Positions 45,436-53,848 of a DNA stretch of 64,000 bases are shown one piece after another (position 1 is the stretch's first letter; every line of letters starts with the position of its first letter). Origin of the DNA: SSC3 sp963769585 (GTDB taxonomy: Bacteria > Actinomycetota > Actinomycetes > Propionibacteriales > Nocardioidaceae); contig CAVYMJ010000006.1 of assembly GCA_963769585.1 (NCBI GenBank), positions 248,001 to 312,000 on the forward strand, in the 5' to 3' direction. Below the pieces are notes generated by a model. That model was given only the letters and a program-made list of their open reading frames with translations, did not search any database and was not told the origin of the DNA. The translations under genes and the position numbers were made by a program.

Positions 45436-47367
45436 TCAACGCAGGCGGTACCCGACGCCGCGCACAGTCTCGATGCGAGCCGCGTGATCACCCAGCTTGC
45501 GTCGGAGTCCGCGAACGACGACGTCGACGACGTTGCTCCCGCCCGTGTAGCTGGTTCCCCAGGCCGACCCGATGAGATCGACCCGGCTGACCGGGCGGCC
45601 TCGACGCTCGTAGAGGGCACGAAGCACTCCGAATTCGAGCCTGCTGAGTTTGATCCGCCTGCCACCGAGGTCAGCAGTGAAGTCGTCGGGATCGAGGAAG
45701 GACGTCGGCTCGATACCGAGTTCGCGCGCGGCCACCGCCGCGAGCCATCCGTCGACAGAATCGGGACCGAAGTCGAGGGCGGCGCTCTGGTACACGGTGC
45801 CGTCGACTCGCCCAGGCTCGTCGAGGAGTCGGAATCCCAGCGCGTCCATCGCCGCCCAGTAAGGCTGCGGGTCGACAAGTGCGATGTAGATGCGGCCGAG
45901 ACCCGGTCGCAGCTCCAGGTAGCTGCGCTTGATGTCGAGCCAGATCGCGGCCTGTACTGGGCCAGGCGACTCTCCGCGCTCGCGGTCGAGCCACCGGCGT
46001 TTCACGAGCGTGCGTTGCCCCGGTGGCAGGGGGCGCAGAAGGCTATCTCGCTCCCATTGAGCGACCACAGGGTCGTCTCGCACGAGCCGGAGGGGAATCG
46101 CGTTCCACTCGCAGGTCAGCGCGGCACCGACAACCGTTCCGGCACGGTCACGCGCGATGCGCAACGCGTCCGGAACGCGGGCCGTCCACTGGTCGAGGAG
46201 GTCGGCCGCACCCTGCGGTTCGAAGCGGCGCCAGATTGCTGCGACGTCTTCCGCGTCGGAAGGTGTTGGTCGCTCGACGCTGTAGAGGTGCTCGGTTGAA
46301 GGGAACAACGCTTCACGGATGACGGGATTGTCGATGAGGAACAGCAGATCGGCGGTCGATCTCCATAACTCGGCGCGCGAAGCGGTGTGACTCTCGGCTT
46401 GGAGGTGCCTCCATGCCGCACGCCTATGTGCACGAAAAGTTCCCGGGTCGACCGCCCGAAGCCGCTCGCTTACGGCGTTCTGGACTGTCTCGTGGAGGCG
46501 CAGCCCGTCAGTTGTGGGTTCGACGAACGCCAGCGACTCGAGCGCTGCGAGCGTTTCATCGGCGTCAGCCCCGAGCATGGCACCGAGCGCGTCGCGGGTG
46601 ATCCGGCGGGTGACCGAAGCTGCGTCCAACGCGCGCTGGGTCGGTTTGTCGAGGCCGTCGCGAAAGGCAGTCGCCAAGGCAGCGATGACGTGGGGCAAAC
46701 CCGGCGTCTCGGGAAGGTCGTGCCCGGCGATGTGCGCCTCGATGGCGAGACGCACGGCCAACGGATGTCCACGTGCGACGTTGGCGATCGCGACTGCTGC
46801 CCGGGCTTCGACGCCCGCTCGCGCAAGAACTCGTGCGACGGTCTCGTCGTCTAGCGGCCCCACAGGCACCAGGACCATCCCGCCCAAGCGAGCGCGTTCG
46901 GTTGCCCACTCCAGCATGGGTGGCTCTCGCCCCGCGATCACGAGCCGGATGTTCGTGCCCAGCGCTGGTACCAACGAATGGCGGAACCATGAGTCGGCAA
47001 TGCGGAAGAGCTCGTAGGTGTCGATGGTCACGACGACGCGATCGGCCGAGGGGAGCGATGCGAGTGCGTCGGCTGTGTTCGACGCACTCGCCTGCCCGGT
47101 GGACGCGGCCACCGCGGCCATGAACCCACCCGCTGTCGGTTCGATCGCTTGACAGTCGAGAGCAACGACCTGGGCGCCGCGTTGTTGGCACTCGTCGCGG
47201 AACCGGGCGAGCAGGGTGGTCTTGCCAATGCCGGCGATGCCGTACACCCAGGCGACTCGCGGCCCTGCGTCGTCGAGGATCTGGAGCAGGGACCGGATTT
47301 CACCGTGCCTGCCAGCGGCGAACAATCCGATGGTGTCCGTCTGATCGGCGAGCACGGCCTCGCTCAC
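45436..47367 (-). CDS. STAND-type ATPase / GNAT-like / OmpR-type winged-helix regulator
   Basis: A 643-residue regulator with an unusual order. Residues ~15-300 are a STAND/AAA-type NTPase: Walker A GIAGIGKTT (43-51), Walker B VVVTIDTYE (111-119), sensor RLVIAGREPP (141-150) and the HPLAVRLA helical part. Residues ~365-515 look GNAT-like (RIARDRAGTVVGAALTCEW, IYIALVDPQPYWAAMDALGFRLLD). Residues ~568-643 are a PhoB/OmpR-type winged helix (LSRLEFGVLRALYERRGRPVSRVDLIGSAWG, ETVRGVGYRLR). SARP-type activators have the DNA-binding domain first; here it is last. No receiver domain. It follows the YdhR-like gene by 13 bases. Confidence 0.82.
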   Translation of the reverse strand: MSEAVLADQTDTIGLFAAGRHGEIRSLLQILDDAGPRVAWVYGIAGIGKTTLLARFRDECQQRGAQVVALDCQAIEPTAGGFMAAVAASTGQASASNTADALASLPSADRVVVTIDTYELFRIADSWFRHSLVPALGTNIRLVIAGREPPMLEWATERARLGGMVLVPVGPLDDETVARVLARAGVEARAAVAIANVARGHPLAVRLAIEAHIAGHDLPETPGLPHVIAALATAFRDGLDKPTQRALDAASVTRRITRDALGAMLGADADETLAALESLAFVEPTTDGLRLHETVQNAVSERLRAVDPGTFRAHRRAAWRHLQAESHTASRAELWRSTADLLFLIDNPVIREALFPSTEHLYSVERPTPSDAEDVAAIWRRFEPQGAADLLDQWTARVPDALRIARDRAGTVVGAALTCEWNAIPLRLVRDDPVVAQWERDSLLRPLPPGQRTLVKRRWLDRERGESPGPVQAAIWLDIKRSYLELRPGLGRIYIALVDPQPYWAAMDALGFRLLDEPGRVDGTVYQSAALDFGPDSVDGWLAAVAARELGIEPTSFLDPDDFTADLGGRRIKLSRLEFGVLRALYERRGRPVSRVDLIGSAWGTSYTGGSNVVDVVVRGLRRKLGDHAARIETVRGVGYRLR

Positions 47368-47380
47368 AACACCAATGCTC

Positions 47381-47704
47381 TCACACTCGCGCGGCCACGG
47401 CTGTGGTGCCGCGGGTCACTCGGGTCGGACCAGCGAGCGTGCCGAACGAGCGTACGACGACGTTCGCGATGCCGGGCGTCGCCCCGATCTGTCGGAACAG
47501 ATCCGAGGTCAAGTACGCCTCGAGAGCGGCCGCGTCCTCGAACGTGTACACGCCGCCGAAGGTGTTCGTCGAGACGTTTGCGAGCCAGACCTTGGCGGCC
47601 AGTCCTGGGACGGCCGCGAAGGCAGGGGCTACTTCGTCGCAGATCCGGTAGTACTCGGCCTCGGCCATTCCCTGAAGCTCGAAGTTGATGATGAGGACTT
47701 CCAT
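47381..47704 (-). CDS. YdhR-like/antibiotic-biosynthesis-monooxygenase fold protein
   Basis: A 107-residue protein with the dimeric alpha-beta barrel pattern of YdhR: MEVLIINFELQGMAEAEYYRICDEVAPAFAAVPGLAAKVWLANVSTNTFGGVYTFEDAAALEAYLTSDLF. Such proteins are putative monooxygenases or ligand binders. It probably heads an operon with the STAND-type regulator (13 bases between stop and next start), so its ligand may be what that regulator senses or answers. Confidence 0.82.
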   Translation of the reverse strand: MEVLIINFELQGMAEAEYYRICDEVAPAFAAVPGLAAKVWLANVSTNTFGGVYTFEDAAALEAYLTSDLFRQIGATPGIANVVVRSFGTLAGPTRVTRGTTAVAARV

Positions 47705-47939
47705 TGCACCTCTCCTTGTGTCGGTGACTGGTCTTACTCAAGCGAGTGTGAGTCCACGAACCTGCAGACAGATGAGGAGATCATGAGGGTCGGGTCCACG
47801 CGCTCCGGGCTTCGTCGAAGTCCCGCAGGGATGACCGGTGCGACGTTTGACAGCGTCCCGCTCCCACGGGCCGTGTCTTCCGCAGGAAAGCCTGGAAGCC
47901 TGGGGCCGTGTCGACGGTTGCCAGGTCAGGGTCGCGGCC

Positions 47940-48764
47940 CTAGCTTCCTGACCCGTACTCGTCGAGGAACGCGAGGACCAGCTCGTTGAAGGCGGTCGGT
48001 TCCTGATAGCTCATGAAGTGTGTGACGCCCGGGACGACGACGCGTCTCGCCCCAGGAATGCAGCCGGCCAGGACGTCGACGATCCGGCGCGAGTACGGCG
48101 TTCCGTGTTCCGCGCCGATCACCAAGGTCGGCACCGTGACTCCGCGTAGGTGCTCGCACCGCAGCGGGGCTGGTGAGGCAGCGGGAGGATGCGCGGCGGT
48201 GAAGTTCTCCAGCCACATCTGTCGCAGAGCCAGCGGCTGGGCGTCGAACGTGCCCGGACCCCGGTTGTCGACGAGCTCGAACCACAGCCGGGCCTCTGCT
48301 GCTGGGTCGCCCGCCGACACCTCCCTGACGCGCTCGTTCTCCGAGCGCCACCATTCCAGAACCGACTCCCCTTCAGGATCTCCCTCCAACAGCCAGGGGA
48401 TGTTCGGCTCGATGGTCGTCAGGGTGGCCAAGAGGTCGGGGGCCGCAACAGCGACTCGGAGAGCCAGCGACGTCGAGAAGCCCACCAGATGGACCGGTCC
48501 GGCCCCGAGACGGCGAATGACCGCCAGAAGGTCCGCGACATGCGCCTCAGTGGAGTAGTCGCCGTCCGCCGGCCATTGACCCCGGCCGTGAAAGCGTCTG
48601 CTGTAGGCGACGAACCTGTACGCCGAGGCGAACTCCGCGCGCTGAGGCTCCCAGTAGCGTAGATCCGAGCTGCCTCCGTGCGAGAAGACCACCGCAGTCC
48701 CGGCGCCTTCGTCTTGGCACTCGAGGTCGGCCCCGTTGACCGTCACGCGAACCGGACCCGTCAC
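47940..48764 (-). CDS. Alpha/beta hydrolase
   Basis: A 274-residue hydrolase: VVFSHGGSSDLRYWEPQ, YRFVAYSRRFHGRGQWP, VHLVGFSTSLALRVAV where the nucleophile Ser sits in GFSTS (last Gly of G-x-S-x-G replaced by Ser), LVIGAEHGTPYSRR and VVPGVTHFMSYQEP with the His. Resembles chloroperoxidase-like and ester hydrolases. GTG 48764 is the start that fits the fold; the frame extends far upstream without coding sense. It lies inside the tRNA-bounded segment. Confidence 0.85.
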   Translation of the reverse strand: MTGPVRVTVNGADLECQDEGAGTAVVFSHGGSSDLRYWEPQRAEFASAYRFVAYSRRFHGRGQWPADGDYSTEAHVADLLAVIRRLGAGPVHLVGFSTSLALRVAVAAPDLLATLTTIEPNIPWLLEGDPEGESVLEWWRSENERVREVSAGDPAAEARLWFELVDNRGPGTFDAQPLALRQMWLENFTAAHPPAASPAPLRCEHLRGVTVPTLVIGAEHGTPYSRRIVDVLAGCIPGARRVVVPGVTHFMSYQEPTAFNELVLAFLDEYGSGS

Positions 48765-48813
48765 ACCCGGAAGTCTGACACTGGTTCGAGGTGGGAATCG
48801 AGCCTGGTCTCGG

Positions 48814-48829
48814 TCGAGTCCCACCGGGG
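48814..48829 (+). repeat. Direct repeat copy 2, tRNA 3' remnant
   Basis: Exact 16-base copy of 45340-45355; allowing one missing G it goes on as GCAC to 48832, like the tRNA 3' end. Nothing upstream of it resembles the rest of the tRNA. It fits the far attachment site of an integrated element. Confidence 0.55.
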
Positions 48830-48929
48830 CACTGAGTCCTGACGCGCCGCAGGCATCGAACGGACGAAACCGGGTACCTGTCTGGTTGCCGCTGCAACGC
48901 GGTTTGAGAACAGGAAGGTCGGTGCACAG

Positions 48930-49382
48930 ATGACCAACTATCAGGAGAACTACCCTCGCCCGGACATGGCGGGCGGCCCCGAGGCTCCGTACGCGAGTTC
49001 CCCGTCCGATCCCTACGCCGAGACCACCGCGCAGATGCCTGGCCCTGGCGGGCAGCCGGGCCGCGCTGATTGGAAGCAGGCACCGGGACCGTACGAGTCG
49101 CGGCCGCATGGCGGGGGCTCCCAGTGGCAGAACGCACGGCGCCCTCACCTGCAGGTGCGCTCGACGTTCCTCACCAGCGAGTTCTGGGTCTTCGTGATCG
49201 TGGCCCTTGGCACACTGATCGCCGCTGCCGTCACCGACGATGAGGGCCTGCGCGGAGGATTCGGTGCTCATGACGCCTGGAAGTTCGTGACCTGGTTGGC
49301 CATCGGCTACATGCTGAGCAGGGGTCTGACCAAGCTCGGTGGCAACCGGCGCGACGGCGGTGCTGGGGGCACCAGGCTCTGA
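48930..49382 (+). CDS. Membrane protein with disordered N terminus
   Basis: A 150-residue protein. Residues 1-75 are proline-, glycine- and glutamine-rich (disordered); two membrane helices follow at about 85-103 and 117-132 (WVFVIVALGTLIAAAV, WKFVTWLAIGYMLSRGL). The tail is short and basic. No family known to me beyond similar actinobacterial hypotheticals. A strong hairpin follows. Confidence 0.75.
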   Translation: MTNYQENYPRPDMAGGPEAPYASSPSDPYAETTAQMPGPGGQPGRADWKQAPGPYESRPHGGGSQWQNARRPHLQVRSTFLTSEFWVFVIVALGTLIAAAVTDDEGLRGGFGAHDAWKFVTWLAIGYMLSRGLTKLGGNRRDGGAGGTRL

Positions 49383-49402
49383 CCTGGGTCCGAGTCGAGG
49401 AG

Positions 49403-49439
49403 GGGCGTCGTCCAGGCGCGGGGGACCTGGACGACGCCC
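49403..49439 (+). terminator. Intrinsic-type hairpin
   Basis: A perfect 14-base stem (49403-49416 with 49426-49439) with a 9-base loop lies 20 bases after the membrane protein stop. GC-rich with no T run, as is usual in actinobacteria. Confidence 0.75.
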
Positions 49440-49581
49440 TATGCTGCGCGACCAAGCGCGGCTCTCTGGGGAACTCACCGGTCCCCGGAGTCGTTCAATG
49501 GACGAGAGCGGCCTACTCTGGGTATGTCGCGGTTCGTCCCCACGGTGGGGACGGCCACCAGGTCCCCGAAGGAGACCAAAC

Positions 49582-50448
49582 ATGCAGAGCAGCAACCCGG
49601 TGTTCAGCCGGTCGGCCGGGTTCAACGGCCAGCCGGCGGCGAACGCCTACGGAAACACGACCTACCCGGCTTCCGGGATGACCTACCCGGCCTACGGCTC
49701 GGGCTCGGGTGCCCCCGGTCAAGCCCCTGACACGCAGTACGCCCCCACGGCGCGGATGACCATCGACTCGGTGGTGCAGAAGACCGCGATGACGCTAGGG
49801 CTCGTTGTCCTCACGGCCGCGCTGACCTGGGTGTTCATCGGTGATGTCGCCGGCAGCAACGAGAACCTCGCCAAGGCTGGGGCGCTCGCCACTGGCGGCG
49901 CGATCATCGGTCTCGTCCTGGCGATGGTCAACTCCTTCAAGAAGGTAGTCAGCCCCGGCCTCGTGCTCGCGTACGCCGCGGTTGAAGGTGTCTTCGTCGG
50001 AGGCTTCTCCAAGATCATCGCGACCTGGGTCGGCGCTGAGGGCTTCAGCGTCGTCGTCCAGGCCGTGCTCGGGACCTTCTTCGCCTTCGGCGCCACCCTG
50101 GCGGCGTACAAGTTCTTCAACATCCAGGTCACCGCCAAGTTCCGCCGCGTCTTCACGATCGCCCTGATGGGCTTCGTGGGGCTGCTGCTGCTGAACTTCG
50201 TGCTGAGCTTCTTCAACGCAGACTTCGGTCTGCGCAGCATGGGTGGCCTCGGGCTGATCATCGGCATCGTGGCGCTGGTCTTCGGCGTGATCTCGCTCAT
50301 CCTCGACTTCGACATGGTCGAGAAGGGGATCGCCGCGGGTCTCGACGAGCGAGAGTCGTGGCGTGCTGCCTTCGGCCTGACCGTGACCCTGGTCTGGGTC
50401 TACATCGAGCTGCTCAGGATCCTCGCGATTCTGCGTGGTCAGGACTGA
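49582..50448 (+). CDS. Bax inhibitor-1/YccA family membrane protein
   Basis: A 288-residue protein. A Tyr/Pro/Gly-rich N terminus (1-55) is followed by seven membrane helices from about 68, with FNADFGLRS and LILDFDMVEKGIAAGLDERESWRAAFGLTVTLVWVYIELLRILAI at the end, where the conserved Asp pair of the family's pH-sensing pore lies. Bacterial relatives act as calcium leak channels in vitro. AGGAGA lies before ATG 49582. A hairpin terminator follows. Confidence 0.92.
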   Translation: MQSSNPVFSRSAGFNGQPAANAYGNTTYPASGMTYPAYGSGSGAPGQAPDTQYAPTARMTIDSVVQKTAMTLGLVVLTAALTWVFIGDVAGSNENLAKAGALATGGAIIGLVLAMVNSFKKVVSPGLVLAYAAVEGVFVGGFSKIIATWVGAEGFSVVVQAVLGTFFAFGATLAAYKFFNIQVTAKFRRVFTIALMGFVGLLLLNFVLSFFNADFGLRSMGGLGLIIGIVALVFGVISLILDFDMVEKGIAAGLDERESWRAAFGLTVTLVWVYIELLRILAILRGQD

Positions 50449-50464
50449 CCCGAGCTCCATCACC

Positions 50465-50498
50465 AAGAGGCGTCCCCGGGAGACCGGGGGCGCCTCTT
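50465..50498 (+). terminator. Intrinsic-type hairpin after BI-1 gene
   Basis: A 15-base stem with one G-T pair (50465-50479 with 50484-50498) and a GAGA tetraloop, starting 16 bases after the stop. It separates the membrane gene from the SnoaL-like gene. Confidence 0.8.
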
Positions 50499-50515
50499 GT
50501 GCGTAGGCTCGCGCC

Positions 50516-50902
50516 ATGGAGGCATTCAGGAGGGCCGTGGAGAGCAAGGACTTGGCCGCCCTGGAGGCCGTCCTCGCTGAGAACGTCGTGTTCTCCAGTC
50601 CGGCCGTCCACAAGCCTTACTGCGGCAGGGCGCAGACTCTGGTGGTCCTCAAGGCCGCCGTTCGGGTCTTCGAGGACTTCCGCTACACGCGGACCTACCA
50701 AGGGCCGGAAGGTTGGGTGCTGAGCTTCGAGGCTCGGGTGGGGGACCGCGCGCTGATGGGCGCGGACTTCGTCAAGGTGGACCAGGACGGGCTCGTCGAC
50801 GAGCTGACGGTGATGGTGCGTCCCCTGTCGGGTCTTAGCGCCCTCGTGGCAGCGATGGGGCCGATGATCGAGCAGGTGCTGGCGGAGGCCTCCGCGCTCT
50901 AG
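50516..50902 (+). CDS. Nuclear transport factor 2 / SnoaL-like fold protein
   Basis: A 128-residue protein with the NTF2-like pattern: FRRAVESKDLAALEAVLAENVVFSSPAVHKPYCGRAQTLVVLKAAVRVFEDFRYTRTY and ALMGADFVKVDQDGLVDELTVMVRPLSGLSALVAAM. Members bind small hydrophobic ligands; enzymatic role not predictable. Start ATG 50516 lies 18 bases after the terminator hairpin. Confidence 0.85.
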   Translation: MEAFRRAVESKDLAALEAVLAENVVFSSPAVHKPYCGRAQTLVVLKAAVRVFEDFRYTRTYQGPEGWVLSFEARVGDRALMGADFVKVDQDGLVDELTVMVRPLSGLSALVAAMGPMIEQVLAEASAL

Positions 50903-50979
50903 GCCACCCCGCCGTGGCACTAGGCCGTGCGCGCGCGGAGCGACTAGCGTCGATAGCCCCCGAGATCCCGGAGGCGGGT

Positions 50980-51369
50980 ATGGCTCAGGTCAAGCGCTCG
51001 CGCGTGTACGACGTCGCTCCAGATGCGATGTGGAGCAAGATCGGCGACTTCCACACCATGCACAGTTGGCATCCGATGATCGTCTCCTCTGTCCCGTTGG
51101 GCGGCGGCTCGTCCCGTGAGCTGACGCTGGGTGATGGTGCCAAGGTTCGCGAGACCCTGATCGAGGAGGAGCCTCGCTCCTACACCTACCGGATCGACGA
51201 GAGCCCGCTTCCCCTGCGCGACTACGTTTCGCATCTCGCCGTCACCGACGGGGAAAATGGCGGCTCCGAGTTCACCTGGACCATCGACTTCGAGCCCCAC
51301 GGCGCCCCTGAAGCCGACGTGGTTGCCCTGATCGGCGGGCTCATCGACGCCGGGATCAACAGCCTGTAG
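50980..51369 (+). CDS. SRPBCC family (polyketide-cyclase-like) protein
   Basis: A 129-residue SRPBCC protein: VKRSRVYDVAPDAMWSKIGDFHTMHSWHPMIVSSVPLGGG, RETLIEEEPRSYTYRIDESPLPLRDYVSHLAV and the C-terminal helix DVVALIGGLIDAGINSL. GGAGGCGGGT before ATG 50980 decides the start. It follows the SnoaL-like gene by 77 bases. Confidence 0.86.
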   Translation: MAQVKRSRVYDVAPDAMWSKIGDFHTMHSWHPMIVSSVPLGGGSSRELTLGDGAKVRETLIEEEPRSYTYRIDESPLPLRDYVSHLAVTDGENGGSEFTWTIDFEPHGAPEADVVALIGGLIDAGINSL

Positions 51370-51379
51370 TCGGGCTGGC

Positions 51380-52414
51380 TCAGCCTGCGCTCGCCGGCTC
51401 GGAGTCCGCCGGCTCACCGACCAGGGGCGCCTCGGCCGCGGTCTCGGGCCGACGGCGTCGCCTGCGCAGCTGGACGAACCGGCCCCAAGGCACGCCGCCC
51501 GCGGTGGAGGCCTGCGGCTCGATCTCCGTGCCCGGCGTACGGGCAGCCGCGACAGCGGCCTGGGCAATCGGCATGATCCGCTCGCCGCGGGCCGCTTCTG
51601 GCGCGACCTCCTCGTCCGGGAGTACGCCGAGGGCGGCCAGGGTGGGCGACACGAGGACGGCGGCGAGCCGGGCGTAGCCGGCTGCGGACGGGTGGAACCG
51701 GTCGGGGCCGAACATCAGCGTCGGTAGCTGCTTGAACTCCGGTCCCAGGATCGAGCCGAGGGAGACCGTGCGTCCGCCCGCCTCAACGACGGCGATCGTT
51801 TGGGCGGCCGCCAGCCGGCGAGACAGGTACCGGGCCACCTCCTTCAGGGGAGAGGCGAGCGGCTCGATCGTGCCGAGGTCAGGACAGGTACCGACCACGA
51901 CCTCGACGCCGGCCTCCCGCAGCCGATGGACGGCGTCCCTGAGGCACCGCACCGACTCGGACTGCCTGCGCCCATGCGTGACGTCGTTGCCGCCGATGAC
52001 GATGACCGCCACATGTGGCTCTCTGTCCAGCGCCTTGGTGATCTGGTCGTCGAGGTCGCGCGTCTGCGCCCCGACCAGGGTGAACGAGCTGAGGTACACC
52101 CGGCGGTCAGCCGCGCTCGCGATCGCCGCGGCAAGGCGAGCGCCCGGGGTGTCCTCTACGTGGGAGACGCCGTACCCGGCTGCGCCGCTGTCACCGAGCA
52201 CAGCGACCCGGAGAGAAGGGAGAGGCCGTCGCGAGCCGTACCAGCCGCTCGGGTCCGGCGGGATGCCCTCGGCATTCCCGATCACGCGCCTGGCCATCAT
52301 GGCCTCGGTCCTCAGGACGCCGTACAGCGAGCCGCCCAACAAAGAAAGGCCGCCGCCGCCGAGCGCGGCTGCGGCAGCCAGCTTCCGGCAGCAGCAGTTT
52401 TCCCCACGGTTCAA
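51380..52414 (-). CDS. SGNH/GDSL hydrolase with N-terminal membrane segment
   Basis: About 344 residues. A membrane-anchor-like stretch (KLAAAAALGGGGLSLLGG) precedes the SGNH domain: AVLGDSGAAGYG (block I Ser), VIVIGGNDV (block III Asn) and FGPDRFHPSAAGYARLA (block V Asp-x-x-His). It probably de-esterifies a lipid or cell-wall carbohydrate outside the membrane. TTG 52414 is a guess; TTG 52465 would overlap nothing but start four bases from the divergent CBS gene. The C terminus is basic and proline-poor with no known domain. Confidence 0.82.
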   Translation of the reverse strand: MNRGENCCCRKLAAAAALGGGGLSLLGGSLYGVLRTEAMMARRVIGNAEGIPPDPSGWYGSRRPLPSLRVAVLGDSGAAGYGVSHVEDTPGARLAAAIASAADRRVYLSSFTLVGAQTRDLDDQITKALDREPHVAVIVIGGNDVTHGRRQSESVRCLRDAVHRLREAGVEVVVGTCPDLGTIEPLASPLKEVARYLSRRLAAAQTIAVVEAGGRTVSLGSILGPEFKQLPTLMFGPDRFHPSAAGYARLAAVLVSPTLAALGVLPDEEVAPEAARGERIMPIAQAAVAAARTPGTEIEPQASTAGGVPWGRFVQLRRRRRRPETAAEAPLVGEPADSEPASAG

Positions 52415-52468
52415 CCATACGGAATCCGGCCAATTCCCGGCAGCGGGGCTGCCCCTAGACTCCAAGAC

Positions 52469-53848
52469 GTGGACTACGCGAACTCACTTCTGGACCTCGT
52501 TGGCAACACCCCGCTGGTGCGGCTCTCCAAAACCACCGATGGGGCAGGACCTCTTGTGCTGGCGAAGGTGGAGTACCTCAACCCCGGCGGCTCGGTGAAG
52601 GACCGCATCGCCGTACGCATGGTGGAGGCGGCCGAGCAGGACGGCAGCCTCAAGCCAGGTGGGACGATCGTCGAACCCACCTCGGGCAACACCGGCGTCG
52701 GGCTGGCGATGGTCGCGCAGGCCAAGGGCTACAAGTGCGTCTTCGTCTGCCCGGACAAGGTCAGCGAGGACAAGCGAAACGTCCTCAAGGCGTACGGCGC
52801 CGAGGTGGTGGTCTGCCCGACAGCCGTCGCACCGGAGCACCCGAACTCGTACTACAACGTCTCGGACCGGCTGGTCCGTGAGATCGAGGGTGCCTGGAAG
52901 CCCGACCAGTACTCCAACCCGAACAACCCGCGGTCGCACTACGAGGACACCGGCCCGGAGATCTGGCGCCAGACGGAGGGCAAGATCACCCACTTCGTGG
53001 CTGGGGTCGGCACCGGCGGCACCATCAGCGGCATCGGCCGCTACCTCAAGGAGCAGAACCCGGCCGTCCAGATCGTCGGCGCGGACCCTGCCGGCTCGGT
53101 CTACAGCGGCGGCACGGGCCGCCCCTACCTCGTCGAAGGTGTCGGCGAGGACTTCTGGCCGACGACGTACGACAAGGAGATCGCCGACCGCATCATCGAG
53201 GTCTCGGACGCGGACTCGTTCAGCATGACTCGACGTCTGGCGCGCGAGGAGGCGATGCTCGTCGGCGGCTCGAGCGGGATGGCTGCCTACGCCGCGATCC
53301 AGCTCGCCAAGGAGCTCGACGGGACCGCCGAAGGCGAGGACGCCGTCATCGTCGTACTGCTGCCGGACTCGGGTCGTGGCTACCTGACCAAGGTCTTCAA
53401 CGACGACTGGCTCGGCCGCTACGGTTTCCTGCCCGCCAAGGACGAGCGGACCGTCGGCGAGGTTCTGCGGGGCAAGGACGGGCGGCTGCCTGACCTGGTT
53501 CACACCCACCCGAACGAGACCATCGCGGAGGCAGTGGCCATCCTCAAGGAGTACGGCGTCTCGCAGATGCCCGTCGTACGAGCCGAGCCGCCGGTGGTGG
53601 CTGCCGAGGTCGCCGGGGCAGTCTCGGAGAAGGCCCTGCTGGACGCGCTCTTCAGCGGCCACGCCCACCTCAGCGACCAGGTCGAGAAGCACATGGGGGA
53701 GGCGTTCCCCACGATCGGCGCGACCGAGCAGGTCTCCTCGGCGGTGACGATGCTGGAGGGTGCGGATGCCCTGCTCGTGCAGGAGGACGGCAAGCCCATC
53801 GGCGTACTGACGCGGCAGGACCTGTTGTCCTACATCGTGCGTGGCTGA
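52469..53848 (+). CDS. Cystathionine beta-synthase
   Basis: A 459-residue CBS. The PLP core is LVGNTPLVRLSK, YLNPGGSVKDRIA (Lys44), VEPTSGNTGVGLAMVAQAKGYKCVFVCPDKVSEDKRNVLKAYGAEVVV, GVGTGGTISGIGRYLKE and VGGSSGMAAYAA. Two CBS domains follow from about residue 335 (VHTHPNETIAEAVAILKEYGVSQMPVV, VTMLEGADALLVQEDGKPIGVLTRQDLLSYI). It condenses serine and homocysteine to cystathionine. The GTG start is supported by the exact family N terminus. Overlaps the TSUP gene by eight bases. Confidence 0.95.
   Translation: MDYANSLLDLVGNTPLVRLSKTTDGAGPLVLAKVEYLNPGGSVKDRIAVRMVEAAEQDGSLKPGGTIVEPTSGNTGVGLAMVAQAKGYKCVFVCPDKVSEDKRNVLKAYGAEVVVCPTAVAPEHPNSYYNVSDRLVREIEGAWKPDQYSNPNNPRSHYEDTGPEIWRQTEGKITHFVAGVGTGGTISGIGRYLKEQNPAVQIVGADPAGSVYSGGTGRPYLVEGVGEDFWPTTYDKEIADRIIEVSDADSFSMTRRLAREEAMLVGGSSGMAAYAAIQLAKELDGTAEGEDAVIVVLLPDSGRGYLTKVFNDDWLGRYGFLPAKDERTVGEVLRGKDGRLPDLVHTHPNETIAEAVAILKEYGVSQMPVVRAEPPVVAAEVAGAVSEKALLDALFSGHAHLSDQVEKHMGEAFPTIGATEQVSSAVTMLEGADALLVQEDGKPIGVLTRQDLLSYIVRG

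Noticed and set aside
45430..45445. CCTGCG-TCAA-CGCAGG hairpin at the end of the STAND-type regulator
   Set aside because: Short stem overlapping the stop codon; could be chance and has no following T run.
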